Positions 1-9,200 of a DNA stretch of 62,925 nucleotides are shown one piece after another (positions within the stretch are counted from its first letter, which is position 1; every line of letters begins with the position of its first letter). Origin of the DNA: Perkinsus marinus ATCC 50983. Its lineage: Eukaryota; Perkinsozoa; Perkinsida; Perkinsidae. Below the pieces are notes generated by a model, which was given only the letters and a program-made list of their open reading frames with translations, was not told the DNA's origin and ran no database searches. Location: NCBI RefSeq assembly GCF_000006405.1, contig NW_003207677.1:558508-621432 (forward strand). Direction: 5' to 3'. The translations under genes were made by a program, and so were the position numbers.

Positions 1-769
1 TGAGGAGGAGGAGGATTTGCCTCTGTTACGGTACTTGCAGAGAAACAATTATCCTTGCTATGTGCTTTGGGTGCTTTATTCGAGTCGGCGAGATGTTCCT
101 GTGGGAGATTTTTACTAAGTTGATATGAAGCATTGTTACTGTCGGCAACTATGGTGAGATTGGTGTACCAATTTTTTATGTGATTCGTTTAATTGCATCG
201 TCCATGGTCACCAATACTCCCACAACATTTTGGGGAAAAATTAATTTTATTTTGAAAATCCTGTAGTAATGGTAATCATCAGTGTGAAGTTTTTTTAGTT
301 TACCATTCGTGATGGTGACAATGAAAAATTTTAAAGGAATTTTTGTTGGGTTTTGTACTCGAATTTATTTGTTTTTTTGGTGTGGTTTTGGAAACTCCCG
401 AGCTCGGGCGAGTATATTCCAAGACTGGTGTATATTAGTTTACCATATATGTTGATAGTAGTACAAGGCTTTGATTCTGGAGACCAAACCCAGCTCAGGT
501 TCGAATCCCACAGGAGACGTTTTTATGCACAATGCTGCGTTTCCTCGTATATAAAAAATTTTTCTCACTTTGTTGGAATTATTTTCAGCGCAGTTTTACC
601 CCATAGCTACGGCTTGTGTAGATGTTGAATTTTGCATGGTTCTAGTTTTCGACGACATCGCGTGTTGTGGGAGTCGTAGAGAACTAACGATCAGAACAGA
701 TCGGTATGAACTGATCTATGGGAAAAGGGGAACCTTGTGACTATAGCTCAATCGTAATGTACGCATATA

Positions 770-957
770 CAGTGTAGGAAGATATGCACATGGTCAGCTA
801 CATATGTCGGTGATGACAATATGAAAAATTTGAGGAAATTTCGAGAGACTGTTGTTGATTTCGGAACACTCCTACCCAAATTTGTGTATATATCTCTATT
901 ATTAGTGAGGAAACTCTTGAGCTCAGCTGAGGCAAACGAGCATATATTCCAACACTG
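770..957 (-). mobile_element. MITE-H copy 1 (hAT-like, non-autonomous)
   Basis: Starts CAGTGTAGGAAGATATGC and ends ATATTCCAACACTG. It is flanked by the direct repeat CGCATATA on both sides, an 8-bp target-site duplication. The inside carries the family landmarks: a GTCAnCTACATGTGT-like block and GAGCTCAGCTGAGG near the other end. It has no coding capacity. Eight-bp duplications with CAGTG ends are typical of the hAT superfamily. Confidence 0.85.
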
Positions 958-1379
958 CGCATATACATTGGCGCGGCGCTCTAACATCGGGGTATTCAAC
1001 AACGAGGACGAGCTCGTGGACACCACCGAGTTTGGTGCTGTTCAGCTTTGCTGCACGTGTTAGGTACAGTAAGAGATTGGGAGTTGCTACCGGATGGTGG
1101 AGTGTAGATCACTAGGGTGACATGAAAAACCTATATTCTTGTTAATATATCGCAGCTGAACATGATATGGTTGAGTATAGTCTTTGTCATTTTTTGGGGA
1201 ATTTACGAATTTACGGTATTTAATCGAATTTAAGGAGGGACAGCTAGGTGTAGCAATAGGGGGTCCTCTTCTAGATCGAGTATTGGCGCATGCTGATAAG
1301 AAATTGGCAAACGTGAATTGGATCTATACGGTATCGACTTGAAGTATAGCTGCTGAGCTCCCAAGAGAGATATTATATT

Positions 1380-1553
1380 AGTCGGGGAATCTATGGTTGG
1401 TTTCCTCAGCTGAGCTCGTAAGTTTTCTTACTACATTATGAAAATCCGCGCACACTATTTTGCGTAGAAATGTACAAAACCAACGAAAATTTACCAAAAT
1501 TTTGTCAGAAATTCTATATTTTCACCATCACATGTGCATATTTTCTTACACCG
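1380..1553 (+). mobile_element. MITE-H copy 2, decayed
   Basis: Carries the family blocks TTTCCTCAGCTGAGCTC near the start and CACATGTGCATATTTTC near the end. The terminal bases have drifted, so the ends are approximate and no target duplication is readable. Confidence 0.7.
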
Positions 1554-1784
1554 TAATAAATATGTCCTTGTCGAGCCTTGACCATAATGGTAGTTTGCAA
1601 TTCACCTAAGGTGATAGCGAAGTAACCGCGTAATTGAGCGGTGAGGTTAGATAGGAAGTATGGTCACGAATGCACAGATACTACTCGGTGTCTGTAGTAG
1701 ATCGCGAGAGAAGACATTCTATGAATATCTGTTACCGCACAGTGAGTAATCTAGTTGAGAAGATCTTTCTTCGCACCAGGGGAA

Positions 1785-1852
1785 AATGTGCACCAAATTT
1801 TCGTTGAATTTTGTACACTTCTACTCCAATTCAAGTGTGTTATTTTCTAGGA
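1785..1852 (-). mobile_element. MITE-H fragment
   Basis: A partial match to the family interior: GGGAAAATGTGCACC followed by TTTTCGTTGAATTTTGTAC and TTCTACTCCAATTC. Both ends are missing or unrecognisable. Confidence 0.4.
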
Positions 1853-2067
1853 GTAAACATATCCTGACACTTGTCGTAGGATTGATTTTGAATATATATT
1901 GTGTTCGCACCAGATGACCACAGATTTGGACATTTCACCCGTCACTGCATCGAACCCACCAGGCGATACCCATCGCGGTTTTGATGACAATACACACAGG
2001 GAATTCCTCACAGGAGCTACAGTTGATGTTGATGAAATATATGATCAACGGAATCAATGTGAGAAAC

Positions 2068-2224
2068 CAGTGTTGGAAAATATGTTTGCTTTCCTCAGCT
2101 GAGCTCAAGAGTTTACTCACTAGTAATAGGAATTTATATGCGAGTATTTTCGAATTTCCAATCCTCAGAATTTTCATATTGTCACCGATACATGAAGCTG
2201 ACAATGTGCATATTTTTCCGTCTG
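2068..2224 (+). mobile_element. MITE-H copy 3
   Basis: Begins CAGTGTTGGAAAATATG and ends near TTTTTCCGTCTG. The flanks are TGAGAAAC and TGAGAAAA, a 7-of-8 match that fits an 8-bp target duplication. It contains TTTCCTCAGCTGAGCTCAAG and a TGTCACCGATACATG block. Confidence 0.85.
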
Positions 2225-2268
2225 TGAGAAAACATAACTGATCGAATAGTTCTTATCACGTTAGTATC

Positions 2269-2373
2269 GAAGTTTCATCCGTTTTACGTAAACTGACGTA
2301 AGACTCTGTAAAAAACGCGATATGCGCACTATGCAGTTGTCGTGAAATATATTTCCCACTAGGTTGAAACTTC
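2269..2373 (-). mobile_element. MITE-G copy 1, decayed
   Basis: Begins GAAGTTTCATCCGTTTTACG and ends AGGTTGAAACTTC, so the inverted ends survive. The inside keeps the family landmark AGTTGTCGTGAAATATAT. It lies 45 bp beyond a MITE-H copy. Confidence 0.75.
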
Positions 2374-2776
2374 ATTCAGTTTCACTCGATCGTCGATCAA
2401 TACGTGAATTGGACTTCATCTCACCACCGGTTTCTATGTGCTCTGTAACGGCTACTACTCGGGCTCATACGAGGTTCTTTGATAACATCGCGGAAGCCCC
2501 TCCTCCTCATACCGAATCGTCGCCCCCGGTGGTGACAACGAATGTGAGTGAAAAAAATGTTGTTGTTATTTCTGCACTATACCGTTGCGATGTCGAAATA
2601 AACGGTTATGTGCGCGATGAAAACAGTCTTAAAATTAGCCTGTTAATTTCCAGTAGTATAAATATGATGACAACTATTTGAAAGCAACATTTCATAACGA
2701 TAGTCGCGCTCACGTTGAAAAAATTTCCGAATTGCATAGCGATTCGATTCACAGTAAAGTTGGAGGTGATAATAGT

Positions 2777-2865
2777 GGAGTTTCATCCGTTTTACGTGAA
2801 ATGGCGTGATACTCTGCGAAGTGTGTTTTTCAGTAGTGTTTTTCATATCACTAGGGTGGAACTCT
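2777..2865 (-). mobile_element. MITE-G copy 2, internally deleted
   Basis: Ends GGAGTTTCATCCGTTTTACG and CACTAGGGTGGAACTCT. It is flanked by AGT on each side. At about 89 bp it lacks part of the middle found in full copies. Confidence 0.8.
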
Positions 2866-3116
2866 AGTAGTAGATTACGATGAAAGTGAATGTGATAGTA
2901 TTAGCGATTCGCATTAACCGAATATGACGATTAAGTATAATCGCAAATAAGCATTAGCGATTAACCGAGACTTCGCTAGTAGCGAAGTTTCGGTTAATAC
3001 CGTAAATCTCAACAGCTCATACCAGCAGTGTATTGCAATACTGATGAATGTGTGGTATTGAGTCGTTCATAACATCAAACACTAGATGCGTTTCTCAACG
3101 AGTTAAAAACAGCATT

Positions 3117-3244
3117 GGAGTTTCTTCACCCTAGTGATATGAGAAACACTAGTGAAAACATATTTCACGACTATTGCAAGGCGCAAATAGCGCGTTTTTC
3201 ACGGAGTTTTACGACGCCACTTCACGTAAAACGGGTGAAACTCC
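3117..3244 (+). mobile_element. MITE-G copy 3
   Basis: Starts GGAGTTTCTTCACCCTAGTG and ends ACGGGTGAAACTCC; flanked by ATT on each side. The two halves can fold into one long imperfect hairpin. Confidence 0.85.
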
Positions 3245-3920
3245 ATTATATAGCCCTTACCGTTTCTCAGAAACTTCAATTCGCATTGAAACTTGATTCA
3301 CGATGATGATGACAGTAGTGGATTGTATGCCATAGTCGCGGTTTTACCATAGAAACATATTATGCGTGAAATACTGAGGTATACATGTTGTTGAACTTCT
3401 CGCCGTATTAAACACTAGATGTGATTCTTTTATCACAGGTCCGACGAACCTCCGACGTGAACCGAACAGTTAGGCAGGCGAAAGTCGCATTGAAAAATCG
3501 TCGACGTCGGAAAAGAAAAATCGAGTGAGAAATTCACCAATTCGTCGCTGTATTAACTCCTTAGTGCTCGTACGGTCGAGCGCTTCCTGATAGAACCTTC
3601 CCCACGTGAAGATGAAGATGAAATTGCAACAACGTAGGGCGTCTACCATAACTTGTATGCGGCACTGTGAGAAGGCTCAGGCCTGGTTCGGATGATCATG
3701 GAAACGCGTCGACATCACCAGGGATCCCCTCGAGAGCTCGAACTTGTTGTGGTTCGTTGAGTAGAGGTCTTCACTCTCAAAACGACTGCATGCCGTGGCT
3801 ACCTATTCTGTAGCGATGAACTCATAATGGTGACAATAAAGATTCGTTTTAGGTCGCCTGAAAGGAAGTGGTATATTCGAGGATGGATTCCTCTCATTTT
3901 CACAGCTCTGGTGGGTACGG

Positions 3921-4071
3921 TTGTGTTGGAATATATGTTGGCTTTCCTCCACTGAGCTCAAGAGTTTGCTCACTGATTATAGAATTGCCCAAAAAACAGC
4001 AGAAACTTTCTGAGACTTTTCATATTTTCGATAACACATTTAATTGATTAGTTGCATATTTTCTCACACTG
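3921..4071 (+). mobile_element. MITE-H copy 4
   Basis: TGTGTTGGAATATATGTTGG at the start, GCATATTTTCTCACACTG at the end, with TTTCCTCCACTGAGCTCAAG inside. The flanking octamers no longer match, so this looks like an older copy. Confidence 0.75.
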
Positions 4072-4170
4072 ATCTCGAGAAAATCGCCTTTATGCTGGTT
4101 CGAGGCGTTTTGATTTGGAATATGAATAGTGCACAAGTAGAAATGGATGATACTCGAGTAGTTGGATCTA

Positions 4171-4310
4171 GTATGAGCTAATACGCACATGGTCAACTAC
4201 ATGTGTTGGTGACACTTTGAGAATTTTTTTGTCGGTTTCTGAACATTTCTACGTTAGTATATAAACTCCTATAAGTTACTAAGCTGAGGAGAACCAATAC
4301 ATGTTGAATC
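4171..4310 (-). mobile_element. MITE-H copy 5, decayed
   Basis: ACGCACATGGTCAACTACAT followed by GTGTTGGTGACA matches the family strongly. The far end (AAGCTGAGGAGAACCAATAC) is eroded. Confidence 0.7.
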
Positions 4311-4695
4311 AATCATCGATTCAGTTATACTCTTTTTCAGATGTACACCGCGACGTTGGAGACGTTTAGGTTATGTTTTCTCACAGTTGGCGATTCGAGA
4401 ATTTTCTGGGAGGTCAGTTCACTTCCACTCACCGTCGCATTTAGCTTTGAGAGATAACGTCATCAGGGCTTGATAAAAATGGGGGAAAATGATGTTGCTA
4501 ATGTGATGACATTTGCATAATGAAAGTAGACACTTAAAGGCTAAAACTGATCCCTCGTGAGCTCATGTGCATCGAAGCGAGTCTGACTAAGCCGTGCAGT
4601 CGTAGGCGTTGGACTTCAGACTTACACGCACATTTACATGGGAAACTGATTGAAGAACGTGGCAAATTCAAAATGAATTCTCGCCTGGGAACATT

Positions 4696-4807
4696 GGAGT
4701 TTCACCCTAGTGATATGAAAAACACTAGTGAAAAACACATTCCACGACTACTGAATATCGCCGCGAAAATCGCGTTTTGCACCTTCACGTAAAACGTGTG
4801 AAACTCC
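4696..4807 (+). mobile_element. MITE-G copy 4
   Basis: GGAGTTTCACCCTAGTGATA at the start and AAACGTGTGAAACTCC at the end, flanked by ATT on both sides. It contains AAAAACACTAGTGAAAAA, itself a small inverted repeat. Confidence 0.85.
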
Positions 4808-5020
4808 ATTGTAGGTTCCTGGATGATTCTCTGATAAGATTTTGCTAACGTTCATCCCTTAGTTGTGCAGGTCATCACATTGTTGGTTGATATTATTTTT
4901 ATCGTGGATTTACTTATCAATTTTCGACTGATGTATCAGCGATCTGGTGATGGCATGCTGGAGCAACGTGGCAAGTGAGGAAAGTCTCTGTTGGGGTTTT
5001 CAACACTGTGGGGAAGCATT

Positions 5021-5131
5021 GAAGTTTCAACCGTTTCTCGTGAAGTGGTGTAAAACTCGGTGAAAAATGCGAAATTCGCGGTGATATGCAGTAGTCGTAA
5101 AATGCGTTTTTCATATCACGGGTGAAACTCC
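5021..5131 (-). mobile_element. MITE-G copy 5
   Basis: GAAGTTTCAACCGTTTCTCG at the start, CACGGGTGAAACTCC at the end. Flanks are ATT and AGT, so the 3-bp repeat is no longer exact. It lies 30 bp from copy 6. Confidence 0.8.
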
Positions 5132-5161
5132 AGTGTGTATGACAAATTAGCGTTGCTCACT

Positions 5162-5283
5162 GGAGTTTCACCCGTTTTACGTGAAGTGGCGTAATACTCT
5201 GCGAAAAATCCGACATTGGCGCTATGCAGTAGTCGTGAAATATATTTTTCACAAGTGAATTTTATATCACTAGGGTGAAACTC
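5162..5283 (-). mobile_element. MITE-G copy 6
   Basis: Starts GGAGTTTCACCCGTTTTACG, ends CACTAGGGTGAAACTCT. It is next to copy 5 in the same orientation, so the two could be separate insertions or a local duplication. Confidence 0.8.
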
Positions 5284-5626
5284 TGCTGAACTAAACTGAA
5301 TGCGACTACTACACTTTTACTCTCAAATACAACGAGTGAAAGAAAGAATCGAAAAAATGAAATTCATTTACGAATTTGAACTTCGCTTTTTGAGTAGTTT
5401 TAATATCGAATTTGAGTTTGCATTCTGTTAGAAACTTTTTTCATTTCACGAAAAAATAATTTAATTTTTCTCTCAATTCTGTTGTTGACTTGAAATTGGG
5501 AAATTGTGTAAAAGGACAACTTTGTTATTTCTCTCCGTTTGAAAACCGAAAATTTTATGATAACATAATATTATGATTTTATGCTATATGACGTGGTTTA
5601 TATATGTGATTGATTTTCGGACATAG

Positions 5627-5787
5627 TAGTGTGTGAAATTACGAACATGGTCAACTACATGTGTCGGTGACAATATGGTTAAAATTTTGGTAAATTCTTG
5701 TTGGTTTTTGAACAATTCTGCCATAATTCGTATATAAAAACTCCTGAGCTCAGCTGAGGAAAGTGAACATATGTATTCCAACAGTGT
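5627..5787 (-). mobile_element. MITE-H copy 6
   Basis: TAGTGTGTGAAATTACGAAC and ATGGTCAACTACATGTGT at the start, GAGCTCAGCTGAGGAAAG and TATTCCAACAGTG at the end. A MITE-G copy begins 6 bp later. Confidence 0.8.
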
Positions 5788-5793
5788 AACATT

Positions 5794-5923
5794 GGAGTTT
5801 CACCCGTGATATGAAAAACACTAGTGAAAAACATATTTCACGACTACTACAGGAATCCGCGAATATCGCGTTTTTCACCGAGTTTTACGACGCCACTTCA
5901 CGTAAAACGGGTCGTGAAACTCC
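5794..5923 (+). mobile_element. MITE-G copy 7
   Basis: GGAGTTTCACCCGTGATATG at the start and GGGTCGTGAAACTCC at the end, flanked by ATT on both sides. One of the longest copies. Confidence 0.85.
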
Positions 5924-6048
5924 ATTGTATTGATTATAGTGTCTTTGATGATATTGTTATGGGATTAAAATTTGACTCGTATTGTTATAGTCATATACGC
6001 GCAGTCCGACTTGGTTTTTTTTCACAATGTTACTCATGAACGATGATA

Positions 6049-6266
6049 TTTCCTTTCCCTATTAGTCGTATATTTTACCAATTTCAACGAGTATTGATAT
6101 TTTCAAAATACATATGAATGGATTTTGACTTGGGTTTTTCTTTCTCGCTAATAAGCGATATTATTTCCCTTTTCCCCTTAGTCGTATATATATTTTACCA
6201 ATTCTAACGAGTATTGATAATAAGCGAAATTATTTCCTTTTACCCTTAGTCGTATATTCTACCATT
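6049..6266 (+). repeat. Three imperfect tandem copies of a 3' splice-site segment
   Basis: A segment reading TTTCCCTATTAGTCGTATAT is seen near 6055, again near 6175 (TTTTCCCCTTAGTCGTATAT) and at 6240 (TTTTACCCTTAGTCGTATAT). Each is followed by a TTTTACCA- or TTCTACCA-like string, and the first two also by AACGAGTATTGAT. The third copy is the apparent acceptor and exon start of the K+ channel S3 exon, so the repeat seems to have multiplied that splice site. Confidence 0.65.
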
Positions 6267-9200
6267 ATCTCTGTTCCTGGTTTATATTCGATTTATTGGC
6301 CTGCTTACCTCTGATAGCAACTACTGTGCCTGACTTCAACACGGTAGTGGCATCCATGTTGAACTACTAGTTACTGTCGTGTGAGCTCAGGAGAGTACAA
6401 GTTTCAACGCAATCCGTCTTTTACGTCTGTTACGGCTAATTCGACTTTTTAAAGTGCTGCAACATCGTGCTCTCCTGAGCGGCGTTTTTCATAGGTAAAC
6501 TCGCAAATGTACCAAGGAGTCAATGAGCTTTTCTTGGACAGGTTTTTGAGTGAAGCCTGGGCGGAGTTCGCCCTTTTTGGTGTTTTCCTCGCGACGGCTA
6601 TTCACGTCATAGCTTGTATATGGTAGGGGTGACATGGTCCTTATTATCGTATTGATGTATCACCACTATCTGCAGAATTCCCAGGTCAAATTTACCATTT
6701 TTTTTGAAAAAAAAATTATTTTCGAAGCTTTTTACGACTGGTGGGGTAATAAATTATCGGAAATTTTCGTGGAATATCTGAACTTCTCGAAAATATTCGA
6801 ACTTCGATCAACGACGTTAGTTTTGGCTAATTTACTGTCAAAATTGTTCTGGAAATGCTGCAAATATGGCAGAAATTTTTGTTGATTTTTCGGTCATTTT
6901 CAGGTATTTGGTTGCTCGAGCGGAGGATTTCTCATTGCGAAGTTGGCCTCGAAGACAGCTGAGCTCCTTTGTGAGATGCAAACATGTTTCGATGCATGAG
7001 TCATCTTACATCAGGATGAGAGCTGTGATGATCTACAATATCTCGACACGGAAGCGCTTGTGAATCAATGCATACGGCCACTCGGCGTCAGGTGAGTTTG
7101 AGTTGTACTTGAATCCAATGGGAGTTTCGCCCTAGTGATATGAAAAACACTAGTGAAAAATATATTTCACGACTACTGCATACCGGGAATTTCGCGTTTT
7201 TACGCCACTTCACGTAACACGGGCGAAAGTCTAGTGTTGGAGAGTGTATGCACACGGTCAATGTTGGTGATTATTGTGAAAATTCTGAGGAAAATTGGGG
7301 AAATTTTCGTTAGTTTCTGTACAGTCCTATCAGAATTTGTATGTACACTTCCATAATTAGTGAGGAAACTCCTGAACTTAGCTGAGGAAAGCGAGCATTC
7401 ATTTCCACATCGTTACATATACATTTTCCCTGTGTAAGCATGTACAGTGTAAGAATCGAATTTGGCTCTAAGAATTTCATTAGTGGAGTTTCACCCGTTT
7501 TACGTGAAGTGGCGTCGTAAAACTCGGTGAAAAAACGCAATACTCGCGAGCTGTAGTAGTCGTGAAATACGTTTTTCACTAGTGTTTTACATATCACTAG
7601 GGTGAAACTCCAATATACAATCAAAATTAGCAATGAAAACTCAAGTTGGTCACTTCTTCGTTAGTCGAATGGTGTTGACATACTTAGTGTAGTTTCACCT
7701 GTTTAACGTGGAGTGGCGTAAAACTCGGTGAAAAATGCGAAATATGTTTCTCACTAGTGTTTTTCGTATCACTAGGGTGAAACACCATTGTGTTAGATAT
7801 GTGGCCTCAGTGTACTGGGTGGTCACTACAGTGACAACGGTTGGCTATGGTGATATTACTCCTAATACTGCACTAGAATATGTAAGGATATTCATCAGCT
7901 CCAATGTTGTTCGTGTCATTTGTTGAACTTCTACATAACAAGGAGAAAATTGTGAGGAAACTTCGGAAAATTTTGTTGGTTTTTTTTGTAAATTTTCAAC
8001 CGAAGTCACGTGTAAATTTTCTTTCTATAATTTTCTGAATGTCTCTGAGACTAGGCTGACTGGCGTTACTCAACCTAGTCTTAGCGAAATTCGCGATATT
8101 TCAGAATTTTTTCGAGAACTGTAGTTTGATCTAAGGAACGCTCACAGGTGTTCGCCATGGCGATCATGTGTTTGGGCGTGGCCGTTTACGCACAGATCAT
8201 CAGCCGTGTTGCTAGTAAGCTCAGGAGCAGTGGCTCGGCCGTTTTACATTCTAGCAGATATTTTGGCGCTTCGGGATAAGAATAGAAAACTGAGAAATCA
8301 GCGATTGTCGCATCTGGTGGAGTTTTGCTCGAATGCTGAGATCGACCTGAAACTCATAAAAGATCTAAGTTAGTTTCGAGCCTTTCATCGTGTTTGCAGT
8401 GGCGTGCTAGATGAACTTATGCTGGCGCATACGGAAACAGACACTTCTTTGAACCCGCAGCAAGTTGCGACTATCATGGGCACATTTCCGATGGAGGTGA
8501 AACTCAGTGGTAAAGGAGTATATGTTTGCTTTCCTCAGTAGATGTCGTGAGTTTCATTGCTGATTATAGGAGCTTATATATACGAATTAGGATGGAAATG
8601 TTCCAAGACTAAGAACAATTTTCGAAGAATTTCCTCGAATTTCCACATTGTCACCAACACATGTAGTTGTCCATGTGCATATTTTCCCACACTGCTAACA
8701 CTCATCGAGCTTGATATTGGAGATTAAAGAATTGCGAGGATGTCTGAGTGAACGGCCACTCCCGAGTACTTAATTCTGCTTTTGAGTAGAAATGAATTCG
8801 TATAAATAAAATTAATAATTGTTAAAATATTGAAGTTTCACCCGTTTTACGTGAAGTGGTGTAAAACTCCGTGAAAAACGCGATATCTGCGCCTTGCAAT
8901 AGTCGTGAAATATGTTTTTCACTAGTGTTTTTCATATCACGGGTGAAGCTCCACTGTTATCATACATTGTTGGGAGCTCCTCCATGTAGGTACGCACTAA
9001 ACTAGCATACTCGATGCACGGCGGTCGGCATTTAAGTCTGGACATCTTCTCGGATTCCCGTAACAAGAATGCTCTGGTCAGCACGCAAGCACATAGCAAT
9101 AGTGATGGTGGAAATTTCAGATCTGTCATCTCGCGCCTCTGCTGCAGCGAGTAGTGAAGCGACCGATGGATGACAAGAACGGCCTGATATGGAAAGAAGG

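Larger units (their letters stand above)
1..2067. other. Gene-poor, repeat-bearing region
   Basis: Outside the MITE-H copies I see no convincing exon. Open frames here are short, AT-rich and largely fall across the MITEs. It could hold 5' non-coding DNA or unrecognised exons of the K+ channel downstream, but nothing shows this. Confidence 0.5.

Noticed and set aside
510-530. B-box-like GGTTCGAATCCC, with similar words near 25795, 27225, 49245, 50530 and 52515
   Set aside because: Most are isolated words, some inside coding exons (such as the phosphatase exon at 27.2 kb). None has a matching A box or tRNA fold.
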